A stretch of 64,000 nt of DNA from Candidatus Kinetoplastibacterium crithidii (GCA_027557655.1 CP064915.1:752902-816901), one strand, 5' to 3'; shown: positions 38,881 through 52,283, counted from the stretch's first letter. Numbers and translations are program-made. The notes: generated by a model from the sequence alone, not told the origin.

Positions 38881-40086
38881 CTACTAAAAAATAAACTAAG
38901 CAATAATTTTAGACACCACACCGGCACCAACTGTTCTACCGCCTTCACGTATCGCAAATCTTAATCCTTCTTCCATTGCGATTGGAGCTAAAAGCTTCAC
39001 AGTAATACTTACATTATCACCAGGAAGTACCATCTCTTTATCTTTAGGTAAATCAATAGTACCTGTGACATCGGTGGTACGAAAATAAAACTGCGGACGA
39101 TAACCATTAAAGAAAGGAGTATGACGACCACCTTCTTCCTTAGATAAAACATAAACCTCAGCTGAAAATTCGGTGTGAGGAGTAATAGTACCAGGCTTTG
39201 CTAAAACTTGCCCTCTTTCAACATCCTCTCTCTTTGTTCCTCTCAACAAAATACCGACATTATCACCAGCTTGACCTTGATCCAACAATTTACGGAACAT
39301 TTCAACACCAGTACATGTTGTCTTAATTGTATCTTTGATTCCCACTACCTCAATTTCTTCACCAACTTTAACAACACCTCTTTCTACACGACCAGTAACA
39401 ACAGTTCCACGACCAGATATCGAGAATACATCCTCAACTGGCATCAAAAATGTTCCATCTATAGCGCGTTCTGGTGTTGGTATATAGCTATCTAAAGCAT
39501 CAGCTAAAGCTAAAATAGCTTTTTCTCCTAACTCTCCTTTATCACCTTCCAAGGCTAGTTTAGCAGAACCTTTAATAATTGGGGTATCATCTCCTGGAAA
39601 ATCATATTTGGACAACAATTCACGAACTTCCATTTCTACGAGTTCGAGCAATTCTTCATCGTCGACCATGTCTGACTTGTTTAGGAACACAACAATATAT
39701 GGCACACCAACCTGACGAGATAACAATATATGCTCTCTTGTCTGTGGCATAGGGCCATCAGCAGCAGAAACAACAAGAATAGCCCCGTCCATCTGAGCCG
39801 CTCCTGTTATCATGTTTTTTACATAATCAGCATGTCCAGGACAATCCACATGTGCATAATGACGATTAGATGTCTCATACTCCACATGAGCAGTATTTAT
39901 TGTAATACCTCTAGCTTTTTCCTCTGGAGCAGCATCGATTTGTGCATAACCACAAGCTTCTCCTCCAAACTTAGTTGCCAAAACAGTAGTAATAGCAGCT
40001 GTTAAAGTTGTTTTACCATGATCAACGTGACCAATAGTACCTACATTTACATGAGGCTTACTACGTTCAAACTTGCCTTTAGCCAT
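38881..40086 (-). repeat. long direct repeat, copy 1 (tuf)
   Basis: This block appears identical to 55364-56569: the offset of 16483 is constant, both translations are identical in sense and antisense frames, and the match continues 15 bases past the stop codon. Similarity ends exactly at the start codon on the other side. Confidence 0.85.
38896..40086 (-). CDS. tuf: elongation factor Tu (copy 1)
   Basis: EF-Tu delivers aminoacyl-tRNA to the ribosome as a GTP complex. G1 GHVDHGKTT, the switch region [14 protein letters not shown]3 [13 protein letters not shown]4 [10 protein letters not shown] and the two C-terminal beta-barrel domains are complete; 396 residues. It lies in the str operon after fusA with 85 bases between. 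The protein is identical to the second copy at 55379, which points to ongoing gene conversion. Confidence 0.98.
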   Translation of the reverse strand: MAKGKFERSKPHVNVGTIGHVDHGKTTLTAAITTVLATKFGGEACGYAQIDAAPEEKARGITINTAHVEYETSNRHYAHVDCPGHADYVKNMITGAAQMDGAILVVSAADGPMPQTREHILLSRQVGVPYIVVFLNKSDMVDDEELLELVEMEVRELLSKYDFPGDDTPIIKGSAKLALEGDKGELGEKAILALADALDSYIPTPERAIDGTFLMPVEDVFSISGRGTVVTGRVERGVVKVGEEIEVVGIKDTIKTTCTGVEMFRKLLDQGQAGDNVGILLRGTKREDVERGQVLAKPGTITPHTEFSAEVYVLSKEEGGRHTPFFNGYRPQFYFRTTDVTGTIDLPKDKEMVLPGDNVSITVKLLAPIAMEEGLRFAIREGGRTVGAGVVSKIIA

Positions 40087-40171
40087 CTTTATACCTTAAT
40101 TTTTTCAAAAAAAATAAACGAAACACTTACAAATTCAAAATAATTGAGTAAGCTATTTTTGTCAATATTCA

Positions 40172-42274
40172 TTATTTAGTCCGAGCTGCTATGACTTCAT
40201 CTACAACATTTTTTGGAGCTTCAGAATAATGTTTAAACTCCATAGTATATGTAGCTCGCCCTTGTGTCAAAGAACGAAGATTAGTAGCATAACCAAACAT
40301 TTCAGCCAAAGGAACCTCCGACTTTATTATTTTACCACCACTAATGATATCATCCATGCCTTGTACCATACCTCTACGTGATGACAAATCACCCATTACA
40401 GCACCAGCATATTCCTCTGGAGTCTCTACTTCGACAGACATCATAGGTTCTAAAATTACAGGACTCGCTTTTCTTAAACCTTCTTTAAAAGCTATTGAGC
40501 CAGCCATTTTGAAAGCATTTTCATTAGAATCAACATCATGATATGACCCAAAAAATAGGGTAACCTGAACATCAACTACAGGATATCCTGCGAGCACTCC
40601 CGATGGAATTGTTTCTTGGATCCCTTTATCAACTGCTGGGATATATTCCCTTGGTACTACCCCTCCCTTAATAGCATCTATAAATTTATAACCACTACCT
40701 GGAGGTAAAGGCTCCACTTTAAGAACTACGTGACCATACTGTCCACGACCACCAGACTGTTTAATAAATTTACCTTCAGCTTGATCGCAAACTTTTCTGA
40801 TTGTCTCTCTATAAGCTACTTGAGGCTTGCCAACATTAGCCTCAACTCCGAACTCCCTCTTCATTCTATCTACTAAAATTTCTAGATGCAATTCACCCAT
40901 ACCAGAAATAATAGTTTGACCAGATTCTTCATCACTACGGACCCTAAAAGACGGATCCTCTTGTGCTAAACGAGATAAAGCAAGACCCATTTTCTCTTGA
41001 TCTGCTTTAGACTTAGGCTCTACAGCTTGAGATATAACAGGCTCTGGGAAAATCATTCTTTCTAAAGTAATATGACTATCCACATCACATAAAGTTTCAC
41101 CCGTAGTAACATCCTTAAGACCAACCACTGCTGCAATATCACCAGATAAAACTTCTTTTATTTCCTCTCGATTATTAGCATGCATTTGCAATAATCGACC
41201 TATACGTTCTTTTCTACCTTTAATAGGGTTAAAAACTGTATCACCAGATTTTAGAATTCCTGAATATACTCTAATAAATGTTAACTGGCCAACAAAAGGA
41301 TCACTCATCAATTTAAAAGCCAAGGCAGACATTTTTTCTTGATCATCAGAATTACGATAAATTTCATTGCCCTCATCGTCAAGACCCGATACAGGAGGAA
41401 TATCTACCGGTGAAGGCAAATAATCTATTACAGAATCCAACATCCGTTGAACACCTTTGTTTTTAAAAGCACTACCACAAAGCATAGGTTGAATCTCGCA
41501 AGCAATAGTTCTCTTACGAATAGCCATATTTATCTCAGATTCACTTAGTGTTCCTGTTTCAAGATACTTATCCATTAACTCTTCTGATGATTCAGCAGCA
41601 ACTTCAAGCAAATTTTCTCTCCATTTATTTGCTTGCTCTTTTAAATTATCTGGAATAGGAAGATAATCAAATTTTATACCTTGACTTTTCTCATCCCAAA
41701 TAATTGATTCCATTTTTACTAAATCAATCACACCTAAAAACTGATCTTCAGATCCTATTGGTATGACTATAGGCACAGGATTTGCTTTTAATCTAGATTT
41801 TAATTGATCATAAACCTTAAAAAAATTTGCTCCAGTGCGATCCATTTTGTTCACAAAAGCTAATCTAGGCACTTTGTATTTATTAGCTTGACGCCATACT
41901 GTTTCTGATTGAGGCTGAACACCACCAACAGCACAATAAACCATACAAGCTCCATCCAGAACTCTCATTGATCTCTCAACTTCTATAGTGAAATCAACGT
42001 GACCAGGAGTATCAATGATATTTATTCTATGCTCAGGATAATTATTAGCCATACCTTTCCAAAAGGCAGTTGTAGCAGCCGAAGTAATAGTGATTCCTCT
42101 CTCTTGCTCTTGCTCCATCCAGTCCATAGTGGCAGCCCCATCATGAACTTCACCTATCTTGTGATTAACACCTGTATAAAATAAAATACGTTCTGTAGTC
42201 GTGGTTTTACCCGCATCTATATGAGCAGATATACCTATATTCCTATAACATTCTATAATTGTCTTACGAGCCAT
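40172..42274 (-). CDS. fusA: elongation factor G
   Basis: EF-G catalyses translocation and ribosome recycling. G1 [15 protein letters not shown], switch [15 protein letters not shown]3 [10 protein letters not shown]4 NKMDRTG and the domain IV motif [15 protein letters not shown] are present; 700 residues. It follows rpsG by 16 bases. No sign of a second paralogue in the window. Confidence 0.98.
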   Translation of the reverse strand: MARKTIIECYRNIGISAHIDAGKTTTTERILFYTGVNHKIGEVHDGAATMDWMEQEQERGITITSAATTAFWKGMANNYPEHRINIIDTPGHVDFTIEVERSMRVLDGACMVYCAVGGVQPQSETVWRQANKYKVPRLAFVNKMDRTGANFFKVYDQLKSRLKANPVPIVIPIGSEDQFLGVIDLVKMESIIWDEKSQGIKFDYLPIPDNLKEQANKWRENLLEVAAESSEELMDKYLETGTLSESEINMAIRKRTIACEIQPMLCGSAFKNKGVQRMLDSVIDYLPSPVDIPPVSGLDDEGNEIYRNSDDQEKMSALAFKLMSDPFVGQLTFIRVYSGILKSGDTVFNPIKGRKERIGRLLQMHANNREEIKEVLSGDIAAVVGLKDVTTGETLCDVDSHITLERMIFPEPVISQAVEPKSKADQEKMGLALSRLAQEDPSFRVRSDEESGQTIISGMGELHLEILVDRMKREFGVEANVGKPQVAYRETIRKVCDQAEGKFIKQSGGRGQYGHVVLKVEPLPPGSGYKFIDAIKGGVVPREYIPAVDKGIQETIPSGVLAGYPVVDVQVTLFFGSYHDVDSNENAFKMAGSIAFKEGLRKASPVILEPMMSVEVETPEEYAGAVMGDLSSRRGMVQGMDDIISGGKIIKSEVPLAEMFGYATNLRSLTQGRATYTMEFKHYSEAPKNVVDEVIAARTK

Positions 42275-42290
42275 TATTGATCCTCATAAC

Positions 42291-42761
42291 CTACCAACGA
42301 AAATGACTGAAAGCTTTATTAGCTTCGGCCATTTTATGAGTATCTTCTCTTTTCTTCATGGCTGCGCCACGATTTTCTGAAGCATCAAGTAACTCTCCAG
42401 CTAAACGCAAATCCATAGATTTCTCGCTACGTTTTTTAGCTGCCTCTCTGAGCCATCTCATTGACAAAGCCAAACGTCTAACAGGCCTAACTTCAACAGG
42501 AACTTGATAATTAGCACCACCTACACGTCGACTTTTTACCTCTACTATAGGTTTTATATTATTTATAGCTAAATTAAATATCTCTAAAGGATCTTTTTTT
42601 GTTTTATGACCCACATGGGAAAGTGCCCCATATACAATTCTTTCTGCAACAGCCTTTTTACCATCAAGCATTACAACATTCATAAATTTTGCTAACTCAA
42701 CACTACCAAATTTAGGATCTGGCAATATCTCGCGCTTAGGTATTTCACGACGACGTGACAT
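42291..42761 (-). CDS. rpsG: 30S ribosomal protein S7
   Basis: S7 initiates assembly of the small-subunit head and in E. coli represses the str operon by binding the rpsL-rpsG spacer. [40 protein letters not shown] and [20 protein letters not shown] are conserved; 156 residues. The 117-base spacer upstream has two hairpins, consistent with a similar control. Confidence 0.97.
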   Translation of the reverse strand: MSRRREIPKREILPDPKFGSVELAKFMNVVMLDGKKAVAERIVYGALSHVGHKTKKDPLEIFNLAINNIKPIVEVKSRRVGGANYQVPVEVRPVRRLALSMRWLREAAKKRSEKSMDLRLAGELLDASENRGAAMKKREDTHKMAEANKAFSHFRW

Positions 42762-42787
42762 TATATTTCCTTGTGTCTTTCAGTTGA

Positions 42788-42853
42788 CCCAAAATACTAT
42801 TTGGGCATAGCTACCTAATAAGAATAGCCCCTTACATGCCATATAATTATGGC
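42788..42853 (-). promoter_or_regulatory. hairpins in rpsL-rpsG spacer, candidate S7 target
   Basis: CCCAAA/TTTGGG (42788-42793 with 42800-42805) and GCCATA/TATGGC (42838-42843 with 42848-42853) form two short stems in a spacer much longer than others in this operon. In E. coli S7 binds the equivalent spacer. The structural match is not checked, so this is inference from position. Confidence 0.35.
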
Positions 42854-42878
42854 CACACTTTTCAAAAACAGTTAAAAA

Positions 42879-43256
42879 TTACGCTTTCTTAGCGCGTTTA
42901 GAACCATATTTTGAACGAGCCTGTTTACGATTTTTAACACCTTGCAAATCAAGAGAACCTCTGACTATATGATAACGCACACCCGGCAAGTCTTTAACAC
43001 GACCACCTCTTACTAAAACTACAGAGTGTTCTTGCAAATTATGACCCTCTCCACCAATATATGAAATTACTTCATATCCATTAGTTAAGCGCACCTTAGC
43101 TACTTTTCTCATAGCAGAATTAGGTTTTTTAGGTGTTGTAGTATAAACACGAGTACAAACACCACGACGTTGTGGGCAGTTTTCTAAAGCCGGGCTTTTG
43201 CTCTTAAGAACACCAATTTCTCGTGGCTTCCTTATAAGCTGACTAATAGTAGGCAT
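42879..43256 (-). CDS. rpsL: 30S ribosomal protein S12
   Basis: S12 lines the decoding centre. [20 protein letters not shown] contains the Lys that, when mutated, gives streptomycin resistance in other bacteria; here it is the sensitive form. [20 protein letters not shown] and [12 protein letters not shown] are conserved; 125 residues. First gene of the str operon (rpsL-rpsG-fusA-tuf) with a good promoter just upstream. Confidence 0.97.
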   Translation of the reverse strand: MPTISQLIRKPREIGVLKSKSPALENCPQRRGVCTRVYTTTPKKPNSAMRKVAKVRLTNGYEVISYIGGEGHNLQEHSVVLVRGGRVKDLPGVRYHIVRGSLDLQGVKNRKQARSKYGSKRAKKA

Positions 43257-43279
43257 ATACTTCGAAATCCTTTTATATA

Positions 43280-43307
43280 ATTATAATAATTAAATTTTTT
43301 ATTTCAA
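43280..43307 (-). promoter_or_regulatory. promoter of the str operon (rpsL)
   Basis: On the minus strand TTGAAA (43307-43302) and a perfect TATAAT (43285-43280) are 16 bases apart. The -10 box ends 23 bases before the rpsL ATG, giving a very short leader with an AAAGGA ribosome-binding site. It lies downstream of the rpoC terminator. Confidence 0.6.
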
Positions 43308-43322
43308 AAATATCAATTTTCT

Positions 43323-43391
43323 AAAAAAACTAACTTTACTGCAGTTCACCATATATCAATTTATAATAGTAAAATCGCATACTAAAGTTAG
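43323..43391 (-). terminator. rpoC terminator
   Basis: CTAACTTTA (43330-43338) is complementary to TAAAGTTAG (43383-43391); on the minus strand the stem is followed directly by seven T. The loop is long (44 bases) and can fold internally. It lies about 80 bases after the rpoC stop and separates rpoBC from the str operon. Confidence 0.6.
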
Positions 43392-43471
43392 CTGGCCAAT
43401 ATAACTCTGTTTTCAACAATTGTCAAAAACAACTTAAATACATGCAAGCAATACAATAAAGAAAACTCTAC

Positions 43472-46400
43472 TTATGAATTTTCAAATATACTAGGCCTGC
43501 TTTCTGATTTATTTAACTTCTCAGCTTCAGCAGCAGTAATTTTAGCTTTACGTGCCTTATGATAAGACAATCCAGTACCCGCTGGAATTAAACGACCAAC
43601 TATCACATTTTCCTTCAAACCACGTAATTCATCTTTTTTACCCATTATAGCTGCCTCAGTTAATACTCGAGTAGTTTCCTGAAAAGAAGCTGCTGATATA
43701 AATGAATCGGTAGAAAGTGAAGCTTTAGTAATACCAAGCAAGACATTTTCATAAGTTGCCGGTATTCCATTTTGTGATATTACACGATCATTTTCGTTTA
43801 ATAAATCCGCCCTCTCTACTTGTTCACCAGGAACAAAACTCGTATCACCAGGATTAAGGACATTCACTCTACGTAACATCTGACGGACTATAACTTCAAT
43901 ATGTTTATCATTGATTTTAACTCCTTGCAAACGATAAACATCCTGAACTTCATCTATTATATAAGCAGCCAAACTTTCTATGCCTTGCAAACGTAATATA
44001 TCATGAGGATCAGCTGGTCCATCTACTATGGTTTCTCCTTTATTAACAACCTGACCATCATGCACTAAAATCTGTTTCTCTTTTGCAACAAGGAATTCGT
44101 TGCTAACTCCATCTAGATCAGTAATAACTAACCGTTGTTTTCCCTTAGTGTCCTTTCCAAAAGAAACTGTACCAGTCAATTCAGCTAACATACCAGCACC
44201 CCTTGGAGAACGAGCCTCAAATAACTCAGCAACCCTAGGAAGACCACCTGTAATATCACGAGTTTTTTGAGATTCCTGAGGAATTCTAGCTAAAACCTCG
44301 CCTACCAAAACTTGTTGACCATCACGAACAGTAATTAAAGCTCCTACTGGGAAAGCAATACTGCTAGGAATATCTGTACCTGCAATTTTAACACCTTCAC
44401 CAGATTCATTAACTAACCTGATTTGTGGTCTCATAGCTATTTTATTACCCCTTACTTTAGGTGTAATAACGACCAGTGTTGATAATCCTGTAACCTCATC
44501 AACCTGTTTAGCAACAGTAACTCCTTCCTCAATATTTTCAAAACTTACTCTACCAGCATATTCAGATACTATAGGCCTAGTCAATGGATCCCAAGAAGCT
44601 AAGAGAACACCAGCATTTACAGAATCACCATCACCAACCAATAAAATAGCTCCATAAGGAATTTTATGTCTTTCTCGTTCTCTCGAATTATCATCAAAAA
44701 CAGCTAATTCTCCAGACCTTGAAATAACTACTCTCTCCCCTTTAGGATTTGTAACATATCTCATAGTACTCATAAAACCAACAGTACCTTTAGATTTTGT
44801 TTCAACTACACTAGCCATAACAGAACGTGATGCTGCACCTCCTATATGAAAAGTTCTCATAGTAAGCTGAGTACCAGGCTCACCTATAGACTGAGCCGCA
44901 ACAACACCAACAGCCTCACCTATATTTACAGGTTCTCCTCTACCCAAATCTCTACCATAACAACAAACACATAGGCCTCTTCTACTTTCACATGTAAGAG
45001 GAGTACGAACTTTTACTTCGTCAACACCTATTAAATCTATTTTCTCTACCAAATCTTCATCCAATAAAGAACCAGAATGTATAACTGTTTCTCTAGTATC
45101 AGGATCTACTATATCATTAATAATTACACGACCAAGCACTCTATCTCTTAGAGGTTCTATAACTTCTCCTCCTTCCATTATAGCTTTCATGTTATAACCA
45201 TAAGATGTGCCACAATCATACTCTGTAATAACCAAATCTTGCGTTACGTCTACTAATCTTCTAGTTAAATAGCCAGAATTTGCTGTTTTAAGGGCGGTAT
45301 CAGCTAAACCCTTACGAGCACCATGAGTAGAAATAAAGTATTGAAGAACATTCAAACCTTCCCTAAAATTTGCACTAATTGGAGTTTCAATAATAGAACC
45401 ATCAGGTTTTGCCATTAGACCACGCATACCGGCTAACTGTCTAATTTGAGCCACAGAACCACGAGCACCTGAATCTGCCATCATATAAATAGAATTAAAA
45501 GATTCCTGACGTACTTTCTTACCATGCCTATTCGAAACAGGTTCAGTAGCTAAAAACTCCATCATTGCCTTACCAACCCTGTCACTAGCTTTACCCCAAA
45601 TATCTACAACATTATTATATCTTTCTTGAGAAGTAACTAATCCAGAAGAATACTGTTTATCTATTTCTTTAACTTCTTCATTAGCATCCGATAAAATATC
45701 TGACTTTGCTGCAGGAATCAACATATCTTCCATAGCAATAGAAATACCAGCTTTAGTAGCAAGAAGAAAACCTGATTGCATTAAGTTATCAACAAAGATA
45801 ACAGTATTATGCAAACCACAACGTCTAAAAGAATTATTAATCAATCGAGAAATTTCTTTTTTCTTTAAAGTTTTATTCAAAACAGAGAATGATAAGCCTT
45901 TAGGCAAAATTTCAGACAATATAGATCTACCAACTGTTGTTTCATAACGCTTATAAACTGGCATCCATGTATTATCATTATCACGCTCATACTCTGTAAT
46001 ACGAACTGTAACACGACTTTGTAATTCTACTTCTCCTATATCATAAGCCCTTTGAACTTCAGAAACAGAAGAGAAAAACATGCCTTCTCCCTTACCATTG
46101 ATACGTTCTCTAGTCGCATAATATAATCCCAATACTATATCTTGGGATGGAACTATTGATGGTTCACCATTTGCAGGGAATAAAATATTATTCGAAGACA
46201 ACATCAGGGTTCTGGCTTCTAACTGGGCTTCCAACGATAGAGGCACATGCACAGCCATTTGATCTCCATCAAAGTCAGCATTAAATGCTGCACAAACAAG
46301 AGGATGCAACTGTATGGCTTTACCACCAATTAATACAGGTTCAAAAGCTTGAATACCCAAACGATGCAAAGTAGGAGCTCTATTCAGCATAACAGGATGC

Positions 46401-47653
46401 TCTCTTATAACCTCTTCCAACAAATCCCATACGACTGGATCTTGAGTTTCAACCATCTTTTTTGCAGCTTTAATTGTACTAGCAAAACCCATAGATTCTA
46501 ATTTATTAAAAACAAAAGGCTTAAACAATTCCAACGCCATTAGCTTCGGTATACCACACTGGTGTAGTTTTAATTGAGGTCCTACAACGATTACGGATCT
46601 ACCAGAATAATCTACACGTTTACCTAAAAGATTTTGACGGAATCTACCACCTTTGCCTTTAATCATATCAGCCAAAGATTTTAACTGACGCTTATTAGCA
46701 CCAGTCATAGCTTTGCCTCTTCGACCATTATCTAATAATGAATCTACAGATTCTTGTAACATCCTTTTTTCATTTCTTAAAATAATTTCAGGAGCTTTTA
46801 ATTCTATAAGTCTTTTTAGCCTATTATTGCGATTTATAACTCTACGATACAAATCATTTAAATCAGAAGTAGCAAACCTACCACCATCTAATGGTACAAG
46901 AGGTCTTAAATCAGGAGGTAATACTGGAAGAACCTCTAAAATCATCCACTCAGGCTTCAAGTTAGACCTTTGAAAACCTTCAAGAACTTTTAAACGTTTT
47001 GAAATTTTTTTGATTTTTGATTCTGCAGAAGAATTTTTTAACTCATCTCTTAAAACACGAATCTCTTGTTCAAGATCTATGTTATGTAATAACTCCCTTA
47101 TAGCTTCAGCACCCATAAGAGCCTTAAACTCATCACCATACTCTTCTGTCTTAGCAAAAAAATCATCGTCAGACATAATCTGACCACGTTTTAAAGGAGT
47201 CATTCCAGGATCTATAACACACCAAGCTTCGAAATATAAAACTCTCTCTATATCTCTCAAAGTCATGTCTAGAACCATTCCCAATCTAGAAGGTAAGCTT
47301 TTTAAAAACCAGATATGGGCAACAGGACTAGCAAGCTCAACATGCCCCATCCTTTCCCTTCTAACTTTAGCAGAAGTTACCTCAACACCACATTTTTCAC
47401 AAATAACACCACGATGTTTAAGACGTTTATATTTACCACATAAACATTCATAGTCCTTAATTGGACCAAATATTCTAGAACAAAACAAGCCATCTCTTTC
47501 AGGCTTAAAAGTCCTATAATTAATAGTTTCTGGTTTACGCACTTCACCATAAGACCATGAACGAATTTTCTCTGGAGAAGCGACACTAACTTTAATAGCA
47601 TCAAACTGCTCATCTTGTGAAACCTGTTTAAAAAGGTCAAGTAGCGCCTTCAT
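43472..47653 (-). CDS. rpoC: RNA polymerase beta' subunit
   Basis: The beta' subunit holds the catalytic magnesium in [15 protein letters not shown]. The N-terminal zinc finger is [20 protein letters not shown], and the second zinc site is near [16 protein letters not shown]. The bridge helix and trigger loop region is seen as [20 protein letters not shown]. At 1393 residues it is full length. Its ATG overlaps the rpoB stop by one base (TAATG), so translation is coupled. Confidence 0.98.
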   Translation of the reverse strand: MKALLDLFKQVSQDEQFDAIKVSVASPEKIRSWSYGEVRKPETINYRTFKPERDGLFCSRIFGPIKDYECLCGKYKRLKHRGVICEKCGVEVTSAKVRRERMGHVELASPVAHIWFLKSLPSRLGMVLDMTLRDIERVLYFEAWCVIDPGMTPLKRGQIMSDDDFFAKTEEYGDEFKALMGAEAIRELLHNIDLEQEIRVLRDELKNSSAESKIKKISKRLKVLEGFQRSNLKPEWMILEVLPVLPPDLRPLVPLDGGRFATSDLNDLYRRVINRNNRLKRLIELKAPEIILRNEKRMLQESVDSLLDNGRRGKAMTGANKRQLKSLADMIKGKGGRFRQNLLGKRVDYSGRSVIVVGPQLKLHQCGIPKLMALELFKPFVFNKLESMGFASTIKAAKKMVETQDPVVWDLLEEVIREHPVMLNRAPTLHRLGIQAFEPVLIGGKAIQLHPLVCAAFNADFDGDQMAVHVPLSLEAQLEARTLMLSSNNILFPANGEPSIVPSQDIVLGLYYATRERINGKGEGMFFSSVSEVQRAYDIGEVELQSRVTVRITEYERDNDNTWMPVYKRYETTVGRSILSEILPKGLSFSVLNKTLKKKEISRLINNSFRRCGLHNTVIFVDNLMQSGFLLATKAGISIAMEDMLIPAAKSDILSDANEEVKEIDKQYSSGLVTSQERYNNVVDIWGKASDRVGKAMMEFLATEPVSNRHGKKVRQESFNSIYMMADSGARGSVAQIRQLAGMRGLMAKPDGSIIETPISANFREGLNVLQYFISTHGARKGLADTALKTANSGYLTRRLVDVTQDLVITEYDCGTSYGYNMKAIMEGGEVIEPLRDRVLGRVIINDIVDPDTRETVIHSGSLLDEDLVEKIDLIGVDEVKVRTPLTCESRRGLCVCCYGRDLGRGEPVNIGEAVGVVAAQSIGEPGTQLTMRTFHIGGAASRSVMASVVETKSKGTVGFMSTMRYVTNPKGERVVISRSGELAVFDDNSRERERHKIPYGAILLVGDGDSVNAGVLLASWDPLTRPIVSEYAGRVSFENIEEGVTVAKQVDEVTGLSTLVVITPKVRGNKIAMRPQIRLVNESGEGVKIAGTDIPSSIAFPVGALITVRDGQQVLVGEVLARIPQESQKTRDITGGLPRVAELFEARSPRGAGMLAELTGTVSFGKDTKGKQRLVITDLDGVSNEFLVAKEKQILVHDGQVVNKGETIVDGPADPHDILRLQGIESLAAYIIDEVQDVYRLQGVKINDKHIEVIVRQMLRRVNVLNPGDTSFVPGEQVERADLLNENDRVISQNGIPATYENVLLGITKASLSTDSFISAASFQETTRVLTEAAIMGKKDELRGLKENVIVGRLIPAGTGLSYHKARKAKITAAEAEKLNKSESRPSIFENS

Positions 47654-50600
47654 TAGTTACGCTCCAAATCTATATCCAAACCCAAAGAACGAATTTCTTT
47701 TACCAATACATTAAAAGACTCTGGCATACCTGCATTTATTAAATGATCGCCTTTGACAATACTTTCATAAACCTTAGTTCTTCCAGTTATATCATCTGAT
47801 TTCACAGTCAACATTTCCTGAAGAGTATAAGCAGCACCATATGCTTCTAAAGCCCATACCTCCATCTCACCAAAGCGTTGACCACCAAACTGTGCTTTAC
47901 CACCAAGAGGTTGCTGAGTAACTAAAGAATAAGGACCAGTAGATCTAGCATGCATCTTATCATCAACTAAATGGTGTAGTTTTAGATAATGCATATAACC
48001 AATTGTAACTGGCCTTTCAAATTTATCACCAGTACGACCATCAAATAGCCATGCTTGAGTTTTAGAATTTGTCAATTGAATTTTTTCAGCAACATCATCA
48101 GGATAAGCTAAAGACAATAATTGAGATATTTCATTCTCATTTACGCCATCAAAAACAGGAGTAGCAACAGTTAAACCATTTTTTAAATTATGAGCAAGCT
48201 CCAAAATCTCTTTATTATTTAACTGTTTAAGATCCACATTCGCCCCACCACAATTATAAATCTTATTCATATAAGAACGAATTTCTTCTATTTTCTTCTC
48301 ATATGACAATAGCTCATTGATTCTTTGACCAATGCCTTTAGCAGCCCAACCAAGATGAACCTCTAAAACTTGACCAACATTCATCCTAGATGGAACACCT
48401 AAAGGATTAAGTACAATATCAACAGGAGTACCATCAGCCATATGAGGCATATCCTCAACAGGAACAATTCTAGATACAACACCCTTGTTACCATGTCTGC
48501 CAGCCATTTTATCACCAGGCTGTAATCTCCTCTTAACAGCAAGATAGACCTTCACCATTTTCATAACACCAGGTGGTAGTTCATCTCCTTGAGTTAATTT
48601 TTTACGTTTTTCTTCAAAGAAAATATCGAATTGTTTTCTTTTATCCTCAAGAGATAATTTTACTTGCTCTAATAAAGAAGCATACCTATCTTCTGTAAGA
48701 CGAATATCAAACCAAAAATGTTTATCCAGAGAATCCAAATATTCTTTAGTAATAATAGAATCTTTTACTAAACCATGAGGACCACCATTTACTTTTTTAC
48801 CAATCAATACCTTTTCCAATCTAGAAAACTGATCTTTCTCAACAATACGTAACTGATCATTTAAGTCTTGTCGATATTTGTGTAAATCATAATCAATAAT
48901 AGATTGGGCTCTATTATCACGAGTCACTCCTTCCCTAGTAAATAACTGGACATCAATTACTGTACCACTCATTCCCGATGGAACACGCAAAGAAGTATCT
49001 TTCACATCAGAAGCTTTCTCTCCAAAAATTGCTCTTAACAATTTCTCTTCTGGAGTTAATTGCGTTTCTCCCTTAGGAGTTATTTTACCAACTAAAACAT
49101 CACCAGCTGCAACCTCCGCTCCAATATAAGTAATACCAGAATCATCCAATCGATTTAATTGAATTTCAGATAGATTACTAATATCTCTTGTAATTTCCTC
49201 TGGCCCAAGCTTAGTATCTCTCGCAACAACAGTTAGTTCTTCAATATGAATTGAGGTGTATCGATCATCAGAAACAACCTTTTCAGAAATTAATATAGAA
49301 TCCTCAAAGTTATAACCATTCCAAGGCATAAATGCCACCAACATATTTTGCCCTAATGCAAGTTCACCAAGATCAGTAGAAGCTCCATCAGCTAATACAT
49401 CTCCTTTCGAAACATTATCACCAAATTTAACTATAGGCCTTTGATTGACATTGGTATTCTGATTAGACCTTGAATACTTATTCAAATTATATATATCTAC
49501 ACCAACCTCGCCATCATTGTTTTCAGAATCATAGACCTTAATTACTATACGATCAGCATCAACATAATCAACAAAACCTCCTCGCAATGCTTGAACTGTA
49601 GTTCCAGAATCAACAGCAACAATTCTCTCAACACCAGTACCTACAATTGGCTTTTCCGGAACTAAACAAGGAACAGCTTGCCTTTGCATATTGGCTCCCA
49701 TTAGAGCTCTATTAGCATCATCATGTTCCAAAAATGGAATCAATGATGCAGCAACTGAAACTATTTGAGAAGGAGCCACATCCATATAATGAATATTTTT
49801 TGGAGAAGTAAGAAGTGTTTCGCCAGACTCTCTACATGCTATTAAATCATCAATAAAATAATTATCTTTATCTAATTCTGCATTAGCCTGAGCGATAACA
49901 TATTTACTTTCTTCAATAGCTGATAAATAATCTATTTGATCTGTAACTTGACCATTTATAACTTTACGATAAGGAGTTTCTAAAAATCCGTAATCATTTA
50001 AACGGGCATATAATGACATAGAATTTATAAGACCTATATTAGGACCCTCTGGAGTCTCTATAGGGCAAACTCTACCATAATGAGTAGGATGAACATCTCT
50101 AACCTCAAAACCAGCACGCTCCCTAGTTAAACCACCAGGTCCCAAAGCAGATACTCTACGTTTGTGTGTAACTTCAGATAAGGGATTAGTTTGATCCATA
50201 AATTGAGATAATTGACTAGATCCAAAAAACTCCTTTATTGCAGCAGAAATTGGTTTTGAATTTATTAGATCATGCGGCATTAAACTATCTATTTCAGCCT
50301 GTCCTAATCTTTCTCTAACTGCTCTTTCAACTCTAACAAGACCAGATCTAAATTGATTTTCAGTTAGTTCTCCAACACACCTCACACGCCTATTTCCTAG
50401 ATGATCAATATCATCAACTTGCCCATAACCATTACGCAAGTCAACTAAAACCTTTATAGTTTCTAAAATATCATCTTTAGTAAGTATTGTAGAAGAACTA
50501 CAAGAATCCTTATCTCTATTAAGACGACTATTTAATTTCATACGACCAACTCTAGATAAATCATAAGTTATATCGTTAAAAAATAGACGTTCAAGAAGAA

Positions 50601-51768
50601 TATTTACAGCTTCTTCAGTTGGGGGTTCCCCTGGACGCATCATACGATAGATAGCAATTCTTGCAGAAAGCTGATCTACAGTATCATCAATACGTAACGT
50701 TTGAGAAATATAAGATCCTCTATTTAAATCATTTATATACAACGTCTTAATTGATTTGATATCATGTTTTCTTAGTGACTCTAGTACAGTTTCAGTAATT
50801 TCATCGTTAACACTAGCAACCAGCTCTCCTGTTTCTGGATCAATAACATTAGCAGACAAAACTCTGCCAACCAAGAAATCATCCTTAACTAAAATCTGCT
50901 TTATACCTTGCTTGGATATTTCTCTAAGATGCTTTGAATTAATACGCTTATCTTTCTCTACTATGAGAACTCCATCTTTGTCGAATATATCGAAATTAAC
51001 AACCTCACCTTTCCATCTATCAGGAATAAATTCTAGAACGGCATCTGTCTCATTTAAAGTAAATACATCTGAATCAAAAAAATAAGACAATATAAACTCA
51101 GGTGAGAAGCCAATTGCTTTAAGCAAAATAGTCACAGGCATCTTACGACGACGGTCTATACGAAAAAATAAGATATCTTTAGGATCAAATTCAAAATCAA
51201 GCCAAGATCCTCTATATGGAATGATTCTTGCAGAGAAAAGCAATTTACCAGAACTATGAGTTTTTCCCTTATCATGCTCGAAAAAGACACCTGGAGAACG
51301 ATGCAATTGTGAAACAACAACACGCTCTGTACCATTGATGATAAAAGAGCCAGAAGAGGTCATTAATGGGATTTCTCCCATATAAACCTCCTGCTCTTTA
51401 ACTTCTTTCATAACATTTTTACTAGATTCCCTATCCATTAGCACTAAACGTAATTTAGCACGTAAAGGAGAAGCATAAGATAAGCCACGCTGCTGACATT
51501 CTCTTACATCAAACACAGGCTTACCAAGTTCATAACTAACGAATTCTAATCTGGCAAGTTCATTATGACTAACTATTGGAAAGATCGACAAAAAAGCGGC
51601 CTGTAAACCATGATCTGAACGCTTTAAAGAGTCAACCTCAAACTGTAAAAAAGTTTGATAAGATTGCAGCTGAGTTTCCAATAAACATGGGATTTTCTGT
51701 ACATCTGCACGCTTAGCAAAGCTTTTACGAATGCGCTTTTTTTCGGTATACGAATAAGGCATGGACAC
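47653..51768 (-). CDS. rpoB: RNA polymerase beta subunit
   Basis: The beta subunit of 1371 residues. The rifampicin-binding cluster [20 protein letters not shown] and [20 protein letters not shown] looks like the sensitive wild type, and the C-terminal clamp motifs [20 protein letters not shown] and [20 protein letters not shown] are intact. It starts 140 bases after rplL, a spacer filled with three hairpins, which suggests attenuation or processing of the rplL-rpoB transcript as known in E. coli. Confidence 0.98.
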   Translation of the reverse strand: MSMPYSYTEKKRIRKSFAKRADVQKIPCLLETQLQSYQTFLQFEVDSLKRSDHGLQAAFLSIFPIVSHNELARLEFVSYELGKPVFDVRECQQRGLSYASPLRAKLRLVLMDRESSKNVMKEVKEQEVYMGEIPLMTSSGSFIINGTERVVVSQLHRSPGVFFEHDKGKTHSSGKLLFSARIIPYRGSWLDFEFDPKDILFFRIDRRRKMPVTILLKAIGFSPEFILSYFFDSDVFTLNETDAVLEFIPDRWKGEVVNFDIFDKDGVLIVEKDKRINSKHLREISKQGIKQILVKDDFLVGRVLSANVIDPETGELVASVNDEITETVLESLRKHDIKSIKTLYINDLNRGSYISQTLRIDDTVDQLSARIAIYRMMRPGEPPTEEAVNILLERLFFNDITYDLSRVGRMKLNSRLNRDKDSCSSSTILTKDDILETIKVLVDLRNGYGQVDDIDHLGNRRVRCVGELTENQFRSGLVRVERAVRERLGQAEIDSLMPHDLINSKPISAAIKEFFGSSQLSQFMDQTNPLSEVTHKRRVSALGPGGLTRERAGFEVRDVHPTHYGRVCPIETPEGPNIGLINSMSLYARLNDYGFLETPYRKVINGQVTDQIDYLSAIEESKYVIAQANAELDKDNYFIDDLIACRESGETLLTSPKNIHYMDVAPSQIVSVAASLIPFLEHDDANRALMGANMQRQAVPCLVPEKPIVGTGVERIVAVDSGTTVQALRGGFVDYVDADRIVIKVYDSENNDGEVGVDIYNLNKYSRSNQNTNVNQRPIVKFGDNVSKGDVLADGASTDLGELALGQNMLVAFMPWNGYNFEDSILISEKVVSDDRYTSIHIEELTVVARDTKLGPEEITRDISNLSEIQLNRLDDSGITYIGAEVAAGDVLVGKITPKGETQLTPEEKLLRAIFGEKASDVKDTSLRVPSGMSGTVIDVQLFTREGVTRDNRAQSIIDYDLHKYRQDLNDQLRIVEKDQFSRLEKVLIGKKVNGGPHGLVKDSIITKEYLDSLDKHFWFDIRLTEDRYASLLEQVKLSLEDKRKQFDIFFEEKRKKLTQGDELPPGVMKMVKVYLAVKRRLQPGDKMAGRHGNKGVVSRIVPVEDMPHMADGTPVDIVLNPLGVPSRMNVGQVLEVHLGWAAKGIGQRINELLSYEKKIEEIRSYMNKIYNCGGANVDLKQLNNKEILELAHNLKNGLTVATPVFDGVNENEISQLLSLAYPDDVAEKIQLTNSKTQAWLFDGRTGDKFERPVTIGYMHYLKLHHLVDDKMHARSTGPYSLVTQQPLGGKAQFGGQRFGEMEVWALEAYGAAYTLQEMLTVKSDDITGRTKVYESIVKGDHLINAGMPESFNVLVKEIRSLGLDIDLERN

Positions 51769-51787
51769 TCCGACTCGAAATTACAGA

Positions 51788-51803
51788 AGCCGTCACTACG
51801 GCT
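51788..51803 (-). promoter_or_regulatory. small hairpin in rpoB leader
   Basis: AGCCGT (51788-51793) and ACGGCT (51798-51803) pair around a four-base loop, about 20 bases upstream of the rpoB start. It could influence ribosome access to rpoB. Confidence 0.4.
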
Positions 51804-51814
51804 CCAGGTTGATA

Positions 51815-51859
51815 CGTTTCCAGGAAACTCTTGTTTCTACTAAAAGTTTCCTGGAAACG
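51815..51859 (-). promoter_or_regulatory. 15-bp hairpin in rplL-rpoB spacer, possible RNase III site
   Basis: Bases 51815-51829 are the exact reverse complement of 51845-51859, with a 15-base loop. A long perfect duplex between rplL and rpoB recalls the RNase III processing site at the same place in E. coli. No T-run follows, so it is not a simple terminator. Confidence 0.5.
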
Positions 51860-51864
51860 CAAAA

Positions 51865-51895
51865 GCCCGGAAACAACAAAACAGTTATTCCGGGC
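51865..51895 (-). terminator. attenuator-like hairpin after rplL
   Basis: GCCCGGAA (51865-51872) pairs perfectly with TTCCGGGC (51888-51895); on the minus strand four T follow. It begins 14 bases after the rplL stop. The short T-run suggests partial termination, giving more L7/L12 than beta subunit. Confidence 0.65.
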
Positions 51896-51908
51896 GAAAT
51901 TAAAAACA

Positions 51909-52283
51909 TTATTTAATTTCTGCTTTTGCTCCAGCTTCTTCTAATTTCTTCTTAATTGCATCAGCATCAGCTTTAGATACACCTTCCTTAACTGCTTTAG
52001 GAGCACCATCAACCAAATCTTTTGCTTCTTTCAATCCTAAGCTGGTAATTTCACGAACAGTTTTAATAACACTTACCTTATTAGCACCGACTTCTAATAA
52101 CATTACATTAAATTCGGTCTGTTCCTCCACAGCAGCAGATGATGCAACTGCTGGAGCTGCAACAGCTACAGCAGCAGCTGCTGAAACACCAAATTTTTCT
52201 TCCATTTCTTTAATCAGTTCTGATAATTCAAGAACTGTCATATTAGATACTGCTTCAAGAATTTCACTTTTACTTAACGACAT
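51909..52283 (-). CDS. rplL: 50S ribosomal protein L7/L12
   Basis: L7/L12 forms the stalk that recruits translation factors and is present in several copies per ribosome. [20 protein letters not shown] sets the start at 52283 (124 residues); a longer frame to 52298 adds five residues. An Ala/Val-rich hinge ([20 protein letters not shown]) joins the dimerisation domain to the C-terminal domain with [20 protein letters not shown]. Confidence 0.97.
   Translation of the reverse strand: MSLSKSEILEAVSNMTVLELSELIKEMEEKFGVSAAAAVAVAAPAVASSAAVEEQTEFNVMLLEVGANKVSVIKTVREITSLGLKEAKDLVDGAPKAVKEGVSKADADAIKKKLEEAGAKAEIK

Noticed and set aside
46713..46973. Plus-strand frames antisense to rpoC, rpoB, tuf and rplB
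   Set aside because: All overlap strongly conserved genes on the other strand; identical antisense frames in both tuf copies only reflect the gene duplication.
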